DNA from: Streptomyces sp. NBC_01476
Lineage (GTDB): Bacteria > Actinomycetota > Actinomycetes > Streptomycetales > Streptomycetaceae
Assembly: GCF_036227265.1 (NCBI RefSeq)
Contig: NZ_CP109446.1
Span: 4,287,001 to 4,351,000 of the forward strand
DNA: 64,000 nucleotides
Direction of reading: 5' to 3'
The position numbers and the translations under genes were made by a program. The notes below the pieces were generated by a model. It made no database searches. It saw only the letters and a program-made list of their open reading frames with translations, and had not been told where the DNA came from. Shown piece by piece: positions 1 to 8,937 of the stretch (positions within the stretch are counted from its first letter, which is position 1; the number at the start of each line of letters is the position of its first letter).

Positions 1-1149
1 GACTTCACCACCGGCGGCACGCTCACCGAGGTGGACGTCAAGCCGGGCGACACGGTGAAGAAGGGCCAGGTACTGGCCAAGGTCGACCCGACGGACGCGA
101 ACGAGACGCTGCAGCAGGACCAGGCGTCACTGACCGCGGCCGAGGCGAACCTCACCAAGGTGGAGGCCGGCGAACTCCCCGCGTCCACCGGCAACTCCGG
201 CTCCTCGGGGAGCTCAGGCCGCGACGCCGCCGAGCCGACCCCGACGCCCACCCCCACCGTGGACCCCGCCCAACTCGCCTCGGCGCAGGCCCAGTTGACC
301 CAGGCCCAGAACGCCGTGGACGCCGCCCAGCGCGCTGTCGACGGCTGCGTGCTCAAGGCCCCGGTGTCCGGCACGGTCGCCTCGGTGGCCAGTGCCAAGG
401 GCGACACCGTCTCCGGGACGAACGGCAACGGGTCGAGTGCGGGCGGCAGTTCGGGGTCGAGCGGCTCCGGCACGAGCGCGAGTTCCGGCAGCGGCGCGAG
501 CAGCAGCTCCACGCCCAGCGGTTTCATCGTGCTGACGAACCCGTCCGGTATGCAGGTCAAGGCGGACTTCTCCGAGGCCGACGCCCTGAAGATCAAGGCC
601 GGCCAGACCGCGACCGTGACGCTGAACGCCGAGGCCGGCACCGTACTCGACGCCAAGGTGCTGTCGATCAGCTCGCTGCCGGTCTCCAGCGGTTCGTCCT
701 CGTCCGGCGGCGGGTCCTCCTCCGGCAGCGCCGTCCAGTACGCGGCCACCCTCACCATCACCAGCGACACCGCCAACCTCCGCACCGGTCTGAGCGCCAG
801 CATCCAGGTGACCACCGGCCAGGCGGCGGACGCGCTGAGCGTGCCGACCGCCGCGGTCTCCGGCACCGGCGCCAACCGCACGGTGCTGGTGGTCAATCAG
901 GACGGCTCCACCACCAGGACCAATGTCACCGTCGGCGTCGAGGGCGACACCACCGACCAGATCACCGGCGGCCTCACCGAGGGCCAGCGGGTGCAGATCC
1001 CGCAGGTCGCCTCGGCGGGCAACGGCGGCTTCCCGAGCGGCTCCTTCCCCGGCGGCGTCGGTGGCGGCACCAGCCGGCTCGGCGGCGCGGGCGGCGCCGG
1101 CGGCGGCTTCCGCAGCAACGGTTTCGGCGGCGGAGGTGGCAGGGGATGA
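1..1149 (+). CDS. MacA/HlyD-type membrane fusion protein, 5' end missing
   Basis: Adaptor subunit that would link an inner-membrane MacB-like exporter to the cell exterior. The frame is open from base 1, so the true start and signal anchor lie left of the window; 382 residues are visible. The first visible residues (GGTLTEVDVKPGDTVKKGQV) are a biotinyl-lipoyl-like half motif, followed by a Gln/Ala-rich helical hairpin near codons 80-105, then the second lipoyl half (LKAPVSGTVASV) and a beta-barrel region. Long Ser/Gly linkers interrupt the domains, and the last 40 residues are Gly-rich, as is common in actinomycete versions. It overlaps the downstream ATPase by ATGA. Substrate unknown. Confidence 0.85.
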   Translation, partial: DFTTGGTLTEVDVKPGDTVKKGQVLAKVDPTDANETLQQDQASLTAAEANLTKVEAGELPASTGNSGSSGSSGRDAAEPTPTPTPTVDPAQLASAQAQLTQAQNAVDAAQRAVDGCVLKAPVSGTVASVASAKGDTVSGTNGNGSSAGGSSGSSGSGTSASSGSGASSSSTPSGFIVLTNPSGMQVKADFSEADALKIKAGQTATVTLNAEAGTVLDAKVLSISSLPVSSGSSSSGGGSSSGSAVQYAATLTITSDTANLRTGLSASIQVTTGQAADALSVPTAAVSGTGANRTVLVVNQDGSTTRTNVTVGVEGDTTDQITGGLTEGQRVQIPQVASAGNGGFPSGSFPGGVGGGTSRLGGAGGAGGGFRSNGFGGGGGRG

Positions 1150-2054
1150 GCGGGAAGCAGCCCCTGACCCGGCGGCTGGGCCGGGCCGCCAGAACCGGCC
1201 TCCACCGCCGGGAGCCCGCCGCGGAACCACCCGGACAAGGCCCCTGGGCCCCTCCCCCGGTGATCGAAGTGCGCTCGCTGCTCAAGGAGTACGGCCACGG
1301 CGACGCCGCGGTGCGCGCGCTGGGCGGACCGTCCGACCCCCGCACCGGCCACGCGCCCGGCGTCGACCTGATCGTCGAACAGGGCGACATGATCGCCGTG
1401 ATGGGCAGCTCCGGCTCCGGCAAGTCCACCCTGATGAACATCCTCGGCTGCCTCGACATCCCCACCTCCGGGCGGTACTTGCTCGACGGCATCGACGTCG
1501 GCGGCCTGGACGAGCACCAGTTGTCGCTGGTCCGCAACCGCAAGATCGGCTTTGTCTTCCAGTCGTTCAACCTGGTGCCCCGCACCCCCGCGCTCGCCCA
1601 GGTCGAACTCCCGCTGGCCTACGCCGGGGTGCGGACCGCCGAGCGGCGCCGCCGGGCGCTGGCCGCGCTCTCCCTGGTGGGCCTCGCCGACCGGGTGGAC
1701 CACCGGCCCAACGAGCTCTCCGGCGGCCAGCAGCAGCGGGTCGCGGTGGCCCGTGCGCTGGTCACCGCGCCGGCGATGCTGCTCGCCGACGAACCGACCG
1801 GCAACCTGGACAGCCGCAGCACCGAGGACGTACTCGCCATCATCGACCGGCTCAACGCCTCCGGGCGCACCGTCGTGCTGATCACCCACGAGGACGAAGT
1901 GGCCCGGCACGCCAAGCGGGTGCTGCGGCTGGTGGACGGACAGGTGGTGGCCGATGTGCGGCAGGCGCCGGCGGACGGACCGCCGCCCGCGCTGCGCGAT
2001 CCGGCCGGGTTCGCCGCGCACCACCCGCAGGCGCTCGCGGGAGGCATCGTATGA
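1146..2054 (+). CDS. MacB/LolD-type ABC transporter ATP-binding protein
   Basis: Cytoplasmic ATPase energising the MacAB-like exporter. Of 302 residues, Walker A (GSSGSGKS) is at 87-94, the Q-loop Gln near 139, the LSGGQ signature at 191-195 and Walker B (MLLADEP) at 211-217; the D-loop and the H-loop (ITHE) follow. The first 40 residues are a Pro/Arg-rich extension not usual in the family, and a short insertion at about 60-72 (GGPSDPRTGHAP) splits the first strands. Both ends overlap neighbours by ATGA, so translation is coupled to the adaptor and permease. Family assignment is firm; cargo is unknown. Confidence 0.93.
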   Translation: MSGKQPLTRRLGRAARTGLHRREPAAEPPGQGPWAPPPVIEVRSLLKEYGHGDAAVRALGGPSDPRTGHAPGVDLIVEQGDMIAVMGSSGSGKSTLMNILGCLDIPTSGRYLLDGIDVGGLDEHQLSLVRNRKIGFVFQSFNLVPRTPALAQVELPLAYAGVRTAERRRRALAALSLVGLADRVDHRPNELSGGQQQRVAVARALVTAPAMLLADEPTGNLDSRSTEDVLAIIDRLNASGRTVVLITHEDEVARHAKRVLRLVDGQVVADVRQAPADGPPPALRDPAGFAAHHPQALAGGIV

Positions 2055-3268
2055 ACCCCTTCGAGACCCTGCGGTTCGCGGTCGGCGGCCTCGCCGCCAA
2101 CAAGGTCCGCTCCGGGCTGACCATGCTCGGGGTGCTGATCGGTGTGGCCGCGGTGATCATCCTGCTGGCGGTCGGCAACGGTTCCTCGCAGTCGGTGAAG
2201 GACTCCATCGAGAAGCTCGGCACCAACGCGCTGACCGTCTCCTCCGGCGGTGGTTTCGGCGGCAGTTCGTCCGCGACCACTACCAAGCCGCTGACCGTGG
2301 ACGACGCCCGCGCGCTGGCGAACACCGCGGACGCGCCCGACGTCGCCTCGGTCGCGCCCGAAGTCACCACCTCGCAGACGGCGTTGTACGAGGGCACCTC
2401 GCACGCCGTCAGCCAGGTCGTCGGCACCTACCCGGCGTACTTCAAGGCGTCCAACAGCAAGGTGGCCAAGGGCAAGGGCGACTACTTCAGCGCCGACGAC
2501 GTCCTCAACTCCCGCAAGGTCGCGGTGATCGGCTCGACCACCGCCACCGATCTGTTCGGCACGGTGAGCCCGGTCGGCAAGAAGATCGTGCTCGGCGGCA
2601 CCCCGCTCACCGTGGTCGGCGTGCTGGAGACCAAGGGCGGCACCGGCTTCCAGGACCCGGACGACACGGTGATCGCACCGCTGCCCACCGTGCAGAACGC
2701 GTTCACCGGCTTCGGCCCGGTCAGCCAGATCCTGGTCGAGGCGAAGTCCGCGGACGCCACCACGCCCGCGCAGAACGAGATCACCACGGTCCTGATGGGC
2801 ACGCACGGCATCACGAACGCGAACGCGCTGGACTTCCGGGTCAGCAGCCAGACGTCGCTGCTGAGCACCCAGTCGGACACCAACAAGACCTTCACCGTGC
2901 TGCTGGGCGCGGTCGCCGCGATCTCGCTGCTGGTCGGCGGTATCGGCATCACCAACATCATGCTGGTGACGGTGACCGAGCGGACCCGGGAGATCGGTAT
3001 CCGCAAGGCGATCGGCGCGCCCAAGGGCGTCATCCTCGGGCAGTTCCTGGCCGAGTCGACGCTGCTGTCGCTGCTCGGCGGCGGGCTGGGGGTGGTGGCG
3101 GGGCTGATCGGCTCGCGCTTCACCATCGTCGGGATCAAACCGGTGATCATCCCGGATTCGGTGTGGGGCGCCTTCGCCATCGCGGTCGCCATCGGGCTGT
3201 TCTTCGGCGGCTACCCGGCCAACCGCGCGGCGAGCCTGCGCCCCATCGAGGCGCTGCGGCATGAGTGA
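2051..3268 (+). CDS. MacB-like FtsX-family ABC transporter permease
   Basis: Membrane subunit of the exporter, 405 residues. The ATG at 2051 overlaps the ATPase stop and gives the classic N-terminus (MNPFETLRFAVGGLAANKVR), then TM1 at about 18-40, a large MacB_PCD-type extracytoplasmic domain (about 45-275) and three C-terminal helices of the FtsX fold with the conserved TERTREIGIRKAIGA cytoplasmic loop. MacB itself carries its ATPase on the same chain; here ATPase and permease are separate, as in most Gram-positive versions. Works with the two preceding genes. Confidence 0.93.
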   Translation: MNPFETLRFAVGGLAANKVRSGLTMLGVLIGVAAVIILLAVGNGSSQSVKDSIEKLGTNALTVSSGGGFGGSSSATTTKPLTVDDARALANTADAPDVASVAPEVTTSQTALYEGTSHAVSQVVGTYPAYFKASNSKVAKGKGDYFSADDVLNSRKVAVIGSTTATDLFGTVSPVGKKIVLGGTPLTVVGVLETKGGTGFQDPDDTVIAPLPTVQNAFTGFGPVSQILVEAKSADATTPAQNEITTVLMGTHGITNANALDFRVSSQTSLLSTQSDTNKTFTVLLGAVAAISLLVGGIGITNIMLVTVTERTREIGIRKAIGAPKGVILGQFLAESTLLSLLGGGLGVVAGLIGSRFTIVGIKPVIIPDSVWGAFAIAVAIGLFFGGYPANRAASLRPIEALRHE

Positions 3269-3308
3269 CCGGACAGTGAGCGGCACGAGACGAAAGGGAG
3301 CGGCGGCC

Positions 3309-4118
3309 ATGGCACGACGCCGAGGTGAGTTGGTCACATCCGCTGACGGGGCTGTCCGGGCGGACCGGGACGCCGACAGCGCCGGCAGTACGGAGCTGCT
3401 GCCGATGGTCCCGGAGCAGGAGGCCGGCGGGATCGAGATCCTGGAGCGCGGCGAGATCGTGGCGGGACCGGCCGAGCGTCCGGAGGACGTACTGGCCGAA
3501 CCGCCGGACGCCCGCGACATCTCGGCCGAGCTGGCGGCGCCGCCGCGCCGCAAACTGCCCTGGCTGACACTGATCCTGGCCGCGTGCGTGGTGGCGGCCG
3601 GGGCGTTCTCTGCCGGGGCGCTGGTGGAGAAGCACCAGGGCGGCGGCAGCGGCAGCAACCCGTTCGCGGCGCTGGCCTCGGCGCGCGGCGGCACCGGCAC
3701 CGGGACCGGCACCGGCGGCCGTACGTTCGGTGGCTTCGGCGGCGGTGCGTCGGCCGGCACAGGTACGGGCACAGGTACGGGCACGGGCTCCGGCACCGGT
3801 GCGGCCGGCGGCGTGACCTTCGGCACCGTCAAGCTGGTCGACGGCAGCACGATCTACGTCACCGACGCCCAGGGCAACATCGTCAAGGTCACCACCGGCG
3901 GTTCGACGAAGGTGAGCGAGACCAAGGAGGGCAAGGTCTCCGACCTCAAGGCAGGCCAGACGGTGACCGTCCGCGGCACCGCCGGCTCGAACGGCGACAT
4001 CGCGGCGACCACGGTGACCCAGGGCAGCATTCCGGCGGGCGGCTTCGGCGGCTTCGGCGGACAGGGCGCCGGCGGTACGGGCGCCGGCGGTACGGGAGGT
4101 GCGGCCGGCGGCAACTGA
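3309..4118 (+). CDS. membrane-anchored accessory protein with DUF5666-like domain
   Basis: Fourth gene of the MacAB-like operon, 269 residues. The ATG at 3309 is preferred because a purine-rich ribosome site (AAAGGGAG, 3293-3300) sits 8 bases upstream; an in-frame ATG at 3261 overlapping the permease would add 16 residues. An acidic cytoplasmic region (about 1-80) precedes one transmembrane helix (WLTLILAACVVAAGAFSAGA), a Gly/Thr-rich linker with repeated GTGTG, and a small beta-rich domain (FGTVKLVDGSTIYVTDAQGN) resembling DUF5666/OB-like folds. The tail is Gly-rich. Probably faces outside and assists the exporter; exact role unknown. Confidence 0.75.
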   Translation: MARRRGELVTSADGAVRADRDADSAGSTELLPMVPEQEAGGIEILERGEIVAGPAERPEDVLAEPPDARDISAELAAPPRRKLPWLTLILAACVVAAGAFSAGALVEKHQGGGSGSNPFAALASARGGTGTGTGTGGRTFGGFGGGASAGTGTGTGTGTGSGTGAAGGVTFGTVKLVDGSTIYVTDAQGNIVKVTTGGSTKVSETKEGKVSDLKAGQTVTVRGTAGSNGDIAATTVTQGSIPAGGFGGFGGQGAGGTGAGGTGGAAGGN

Positions 4119-4280
4119 TCCGGCCCGGGGAGAACTCACAGATCCAGGGCGTACGGTGCAGCGGCTGACATCTGCCGCGGCACCGTACAGCCGTCTCGCA
4201 CCGCCGGCCCCGCCCGTACCGCCCGTCCCGTCAGGCCGCCCGGCCGTACGGCCGCACGATCCGCCCCAGGAGGTCGCCCC

Positions 4281-5015
4281 ATGGACATGCCGGAGGCCAG
4301 CCTGCTGGTCGTCGACGACGAACCCAACATCCGTGAACTGCTTTCGGCCTCCCTGCGGTTCGTCGGCTTCAAGGTGGTCTCGGCGGCCTCCGGGGCCGAC
4401 GCGCTCGCCGCGGTCGCCCGGGAACGGCCCGACCTGGTGGTCCTCGATGTGATGCTGCCGGACATGTCCGGTTTCGCGGTGGTGCAGCGGCTGCGCGAGG
4501 AGTCGGGGGCGCGGAGCGCGAGCGGGTCGGACGACCGGCTTCCGGTGCTCTTCCTCACCGCCAAGGACGGTGTCGAGGACAAGATCAACGGGCTGACCGC
4601 GGGCGGCGACGACTACGTCACCAAACCGTTCAGCCTGGAGGAGCTGATCGCCCGGATCCGGGCCATCCTGCGCCGCACCGGCGGCCCGACCGACGACGGC
4701 CGGCTGGTCGCGGGCGACCTCGTGCTCGACCCGGTGGGCCACCAGGTGACCCGCGCCGGGCAGCCGGTCTCGCTCTCCCCGACCGAGTTCAAGCTGCTGG
4801 CGTACCTGATGGCCAACACCGACCGGGTGGTCTCCAAGCCGCAGATCCTCGACCACGTGTGGGCGTACGACTTCGGCGGTGATCTGAGCATCGTGGAGTC
4901 GTACATCTCCTATGTGCGGCGCAAGGTCGACTCGGGCGCCCCGAAGCTCATCCACACGGTGCGGGGGGTCGGTTACGTGCTGCGCCGCCCGGCCGCCGTC
5001 CCGGCCCAGGGCTGA
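4281..5015 (+). CDS. OmpR/PhoB-family response regulator
   Basis: DNA-binding output of the two-component pair, 244 residues. Receiver domain: acidic pair D12/D13, phospho-acceptor D56 (VVLDVMLPD), T93 and K115 (VTKPF). The receiver carries a small Ser/Gly/Asp insertion around 75-86 before strand 4. C-terminal winged helix (about 145-240) has the expected LSPTEFKLL and RGVGYVLR motifs. AGGAGG-like site 4266-4273 supports the ATG. It is followed after 13 bases by its kinase. Location after the MacAB-like operon suggests it controls that exporter, as envelope-stress systems do; this is inference. Confidence 0.93.
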   Translation: MDMPEASLLVVDDEPNIRELLSASLRFVGFKVVSAASGADALAAVARERPDLVVLDVMLPDMSGFAVVQRLREESGARSASGSDDRLPVLFLTAKDGVEDKINGLTAGGDDYVTKPFSLEELIARIRAILRRTGGPTDDGRLVAGDLVLDPVGHQVTRAGQPVSLSPTEFKLLAYLMANTDRVVSKPQILDHVWAYDFGGDLSIVESYISYVRRKVDSGAPKLIHTVRGVGYVLRRPAAVPAQG

Positions 5016-5028
5016 CGGGGACACCGGC

Positions 5029-6555
5029 ATGACCCGGCCCCGGCTCTCGGCCATGTCGCTGCGTTCGCGGCTGGTGCTGCTCTCGCTCGTGCTGGTGCTG
5101 CTCGGCCTCGCGGTCAGCGACACCGTCGTGCTCGGCTCGGTGCGCGGCCGGCTGGTGCAGCGGGTCGACCAGCAGCTCCAGCGGTACGGGCAGCCGCTCG
5201 CCGCACGGCTCGGCACCGAGGGCATCCCGGCGCCGCGCTACGTGGGTCCCGGCGCGGGCCGCGGCGGGGCGCGGCCGTGGCTGCCGAGCCAGTACGTGGT
5301 CGCCTTCGCGGCGGCGGACGGCAGCGTCTCCGACCAGTTCCGGCTGCCGGTGGCGGCCGGCGACCCGCGCCCGCTGTGGCCTTCGATGGACGCCACCGCC
5401 CTGCGGGACCATCTCGGCAAGCCGTTCGACGTCGCCAGCGACCACGGCGGCGGCAGATGGCGGGTGATCATCGTGCCGGTGAACGCGCCCCGCGACGAGC
5501 CGTCCGGCGCCGTCACGCGCAACGGCACGGTGGTCTCCGCGCTGCCCGCCGGGGTGGTGGTCGCGGCCTCGCTCGACGACGTGTCGTCCACCACCGACCG
5601 GCTGAGCACCGGCTTCTGGCTGATCGGCGCGGTGGTGGCGGCGCTGCTCGGGGTGGCCGCCTGGTTCGCGATCCGGGCCGGACTGCGGCCGCTCCGGCAG
5701 ATCGAGGCGACCGCGGCGGAGATCGCGGCCGGGCGCCCGCTGTCGCACCGGATGCCCGAGGCGTCACCGCGGACCGAGGCCGGCCGGCTCTCGGCGGCGC
5801 TGAACGGCATGCTCGCGCAGATCGAGTCCGCGTTCGCCGCACGGGCGGCCTCCGAGGAGCAGATGCGGCGCTTCGTCGCCGACGCCAGCCATGAGCTGCG
5901 CACCCCGCTGGCCGGAATCCGCGGCTTCGCCGAGCTCTACCGGATGGGCGCGCTCGCCGACGAGACCGATGTGCGGCGGACCATGGCCAGGATCGAGAGC
6001 GAGGCGGTACGGCTCGGCGGGCTGGTGGAGGACCTGCTCACCCTGGTCCGGATGGACGAACAGCGCCCGGTGCAGCTCGCCCCGATGGACCTGCGCACGC
6101 TGGCGGTCGACGCCCTGCACGACACCACGGCGCTCGACCCCACCCGCGCGGTGTCGCTGACCGGCCCGGGCGGAGCGGACGCCGCGCCGGGCCCGGCCCC
6201 GGTGCTCGGCGACGAGGCCAGGCTCCGGCAGGTCGTCACCAACCTCGTCGGCAACGCCGTCGCCCACACCCCGCCCGGCACCCCGGTGCGGATCGGCGTC
6301 GGCACACTGGCCGGCCACGGCATCCTGGAGGTCGCCGACGCGGGGCCCGGCCTCACCCCCGACCAGGCAGCCCGGGTCTTCGAGCGCTTCTACCGGGTGG
6401 ACGCCTCCCGCAGCCGCGCGACCGGCGGCGGCGCGGGCCTCGGGCTCGCCATCGCCTCGGCCCTGATCACCGCCCACCGGGGCCAGGTGGAACTCGACAC
6501 CACCCCGGGCAAGGGCGCGACCTTCCGGGTCCGCCTCCCCTCGGCCCACCCCTGA
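5029..6555 (+). CDS. sensor histidine kinase (HAMP-HisKA-HATPase)
   Basis: Membrane sensor paired with the upstream response regulator, 508 residues. TM1 at about 12-33, an extracytoplasmic sensor region of roughly 160 residues without a recognised fold, TM2 at 196-216 (FWLIGAVVAALLGVAAWFA), HAMP 217-270, and HisKA with phospho-accepting His288 (ASHELRTPL). The ATPase domain shows the N box (NLVGNAVAH), DAGPGL, a FERFYR F-box and the GAGLGLAI G2 box. The ATG at 5029 is chosen because it lies just before the first hydrophobic segment; the frame continues upstream inside the regulator gene. Confidence 0.92.
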   Translation: MTRPRLSAMSLRSRLVLLSLVLVLLGLAVSDTVVLGSVRGRLVQRVDQQLQRYGQPLAARLGTEGIPAPRYVGPGAGRGGARPWLPSQYVVAFAAADGSVSDQFRLPVAAGDPRPLWPSMDATALRDHLGKPFDVASDHGGGRWRVIIVPVNAPRDEPSGAVTRNGTVVSALPAGVVVAASLDDVSSTTDRLSTGFWLIGAVVAALLGVAAWFAIRAGLRPLRQIEATAAEIAAGRPLSHRMPEASPRTEAGRLSAALNGMLAQIESAFAARAASEEQMRRFVADASHELRTPLAGIRGFAELYRMGALADETDVRRTMARIESEAVRLGGLVEDLLTLVRMDEQRPVQLAPMDLRTLAVDALHDTTALDPTRAVSLTGPGGADAAPGPAPVLGDEARLRQVVTNLVGNAVAHTPPGTPVRIGVGTLAGHGILEVADAGPGLTPDQAARVFERFYRVDASRSRATGGGAGLGLAIASALITAHRGQVELDTTPGKGATFRVRLPSAHP

Positions 6556-6624
6556 CTCCCGCCGCACACCCGGCCGCTCCCCGGAAACCGCCGGCCACGA
6601 CCCGGGCGGCGCCGGTCATCCGCA

Positions 6625-6656
6625 GGACGCGGCCGTGCCCGGGGCGGCCGGCGTCC
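6625..6656. terminator. GC-rich hairpin between convergent genes
   Basis: GGACGC-GGCCG pairs with CGGCC-GGCGTCC around a short loop, with one bulged base. It lies exactly between the kinase stop and the TerD-fusion stop, so it can serve both strands. No U tract follows, which is usual in Streptomyces. Confidence 0.5.
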
Positions 6657-8627
6657 TCACCTCGGCTTCTGCTCCAGTGCCACCACGACGCTCGCGTGGA
6701 AGCGGTCCACCGCCTCGTCCACGCTGCGGATGAAGCCGGACTCGGCATTGCCGCGGGTGCTGCCCATGCCCTTGAAGAGGGAGAGCCGGAAGCCGGTGAT
6801 GGCGGCCGGCGGTTTGGGCAGCAGGTCGGCGGGCTCCGGGCGCAGGCGTTCCAGGGTGCCGCGCGGGCCGCGGGACGGGCCGTCCACCAGGGTCTCCACG
6901 TGCACGTCCGCCGGGGCGTCGGCGAGTTGCCGCACCAGGCGCTTGGCCCAGGTGAGCGGGTTGCCCTGCTCAGGAGCGGGGATCTCGATCGACGTACGCA
7001 GCCGGCCGGTGCGCAAGTCGGCGCCGAGCGCGAGCACCCCGGGGGTGTCCTGGATCTTCAGCTCGGCGTGCAGCAGGCCCTCCCGGCACAGCCGGTCGGC
7101 GAGCGCGGCCCGCCGCGAGTGCGGATCGGAGCCGCGCCGGGCCTTCTGCACCGGCAGTACCTTCTGGCCGAGTTCACCGCCGAGCCGCAGGCAGACCTGG
7201 CGGATGAGCCGCTCCCAGCTCTCCACCACCTCCACCGCCCGGGCGTCGCCCTCGCAGAGCGTCTCGGCGTCGATGCCGTTGCGGACCGGCACCCACGCGG
7301 GACCCATGTTCTGGAAGCCGTGGCACCCGGAGTTGTCGTGCTGCAGATAGAGCAGCAGTTCCTGGAGCAGCCAGGCGTGCGCCGCGTTGCCGACACCCTC
7401 GTGCCGGATCAGCATCTGCGCCTGGTGTGTGACCTCGGCCCAGGACAGGTGCCAGAGCGCGACCTTGTGCTTGCGCCGCCCGTCGATCCGCACCTCCACC
7501 AGCGGACTGCCCTCCAGGGCCACGTCGTTGGAGAGGGTGATCACCGCCTCGTATCCGCGGCGGGCGGCGATGTCGACGTACATCTGCACCTGGGCCGGCC
7601 GCAGCGGGTTGCCGTTGGTCTTCGTCTCGACCAGTGCCGTCCACAGCTTGCCCGCGCGCTCCACCCGGATCAGCCCGTCGGGGCGCCCCGGGGTGTCACC
7701 GTGCGGGAACGCCACCTCGGTGAAGGTCTCCATCCGCCCGGCCGGCGCCCCGAAAGCGGCGGTCAGCCGGCGCCCGAACTCGGGGACCTGGGTCATCACC
7801 GCGAGCAGGACCGAGGTGGCCCTGGTCTCGCGCTCGTGGTCGCTCTTCAGGGTGCTGACCGGGAAGAGCCTGGCGGTGTGCCAGGAGTCGTTCTCCGCCA
7901 GGGACTTGCGGGCGACGGCCGGGAGGGTGACCTTCTTGCGCGCGGTGCGGGGCCGCGCGGCCGGCGCCGGCTTCTCCGGTGCGGCGCGCGGCGCGGGAAC
8001 GAGGACCTTCGCCGGAAGGGCCGCCGGCTCGGGCGCCGTTGGTGCCGGTGTCTCGTCGAGCGAACCGGCCTGCGTCTCCTCGTCGTCGTCCACGTCGATG
8101 CCGTAGTCGGTGGCGAGCCCCGCGAGACCGGACGCGTAACCCTGCCCGACCGCCCGGAACTTCCAGCCGCCGTCCCGGCGGTAGAGCTCGCCGAAGATGA
8201 CCGCCCGCATCTCCTCGGCGTCCGTCACGGCGAAGCCGAGCAGCGCCTCGCCGCTGCGGTCGGCCAGCGTGAGCCGCAGGTCGTCCAGGTCGCCGAAACA
8301 GGCGCCGCCGTAGCGGCTGGCGGCGAGCACGATCCGCTCGACACCGTCCGGAGTCGCCGTCAGGTCGAGGCTGATCCGGTCCTCGCTGCCGTTCGCGGTC
8401 GGCGTCTTGCCGAGCAGCTGGACGCTGCCGTCGTCGGCCGCCGGGTGGTTGTAGAAGTAGAAGTCGTTCTCGCTGCGGACCTTGCCGTCGGCGTCGAGCA
8501 GCAGCACCGACACATCGGCGTCCCCGTCGCCGCTCGCACTGCTCCAGCCGATGCCGGCGATCACCGCCCCCGCGTCCTCGCTCAGCGCGGCCAGCCCCAC
8601 GTTCGTGCCCTTGACCATTTCGTGCAT
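6657..8627 (-). CDS. TerD-domain protein fused to PD-(D/E)XK-like nuclease domain
   Basis: 656 residues, two modules. Residues 1-180 form a TerD domain (VKGTNVGL start, LLLDADGKV, NDFYFYN, calcium-type acidic loops, VIFGELYRRDGGWKFRAVGQ), the family of tellurite/stress proteins that bind Ca2+. A 50-residue acidic and Pro/Ala-rich linker follows. The C-terminal part (about 245-480) looks like a restriction-type nuclease core: D317 (GRPDGLI), E334-T-K336 (VETKTN) and Q346...Y350. The remaining 170 residues are unassigned. Solitary gene, divergent from the Ppx-like gene. The start at 8627 gives the usual HEMVKG; a second ATG at 8618 is possible. The nuclease assignment is by motif only. Confidence 0.82.
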   Translation of the reverse strand: MHEMVKGTNVGLAALSEDAGAVIAGIGWSSASGDGDADVSVLLLDADGKVRSENDFYFYNHPAADDGSVQLLGKTPTANGSEDRISLDLTATPDGVERIVLAASRYGGACFGDLDDLRLTLADRSGEALLGFAVTDAEEMRAVIFGELYRRDGGWKFRAVGQGYASGLAGLATDYGIDVDDDEETQAGSLDETPAPTAPEPAALPAKVLVPAPRAAPEKPAPAARPRTARKKVTLPAVARKSLAENDSWHTARLFPVSTLKSDHERETRATSVLLAVMTQVPEFGRRLTAAFGAPAGRMETFTEVAFPHGDTPGRPDGLIRVERAGKLWTALVETKTNGNPLRPAQVQMYVDIAARRGYEAVITLSNDVALEGSPLVEVRIDGRRKHKVALWHLSWAEVTHQAQMLIRHEGVGNAAHAWLLQELLLYLQHDNSGCHGFQNMGPAWVPVRNGIDAETLCEGDARAVEVVESWERLIRQVCLRLGGELGQKVLPVQKARRGSDPHSRRAALADRLCREGLLHAELKIQDTPGVLALGADLRTGRLRTSIEIPAPEQGNPLTWAKRLVRQLADAPADVHVETLVDGPSRGPRGTLERLRPEPADLLPKPPAAITGFRLSLFKGMGSTRGNAESGFIRSVDEAVDRFHASVVVALEQKPR

Positions 8628-8937
8628 ACGCCCCGCCCCGCCCCACCTTGCCCTGTGACCCCGCCTTACCCTGAATGCGGTGTCCGCACCTTACCGTCGC
8701 CGACGCGGCGTCAGTACCCCTTCGTCCTCAATTGCCGGTCGGGAAAAGGGCAGGTGGCCGGGGGCCGCGGCGGCAGTAAGCGGCACGCGGCGCGTCCGCC
8801 GGCGGGGGCTTCCTGCGGGCGGCGTCCGGGCGTCCTCCGGGCGGCAGAACAGCGGGTCGCGGGTGATCAGGCGTATGATCAATGTTTCGCGGCGTACGGA
8901 ACGCACGCCGACTGATCCACGGCTTACGGGGTAACCG
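8628..8937. promoter_or_regulatory. divergent intergenic region with paired TGATCA sites
   Basis: 310 bases between the divergent TerD-fusion and Ppx-like genes. The only structured element seen is TGATCA at 8864-8869 and again at 8876-8881, two self-complementary hexamers 12 bases apart, i.e. on the same face of the helix. No clear -10/-35 pair was recognised. Confidence 0.3.

Noticed and set aside
6696..8915. 739-codon plus-strand frame opposite the TerD fusion
   Set aside because: No domain, composition typical of antisense high-GC frames; the minus strand encodes a recognisable TerD protein.
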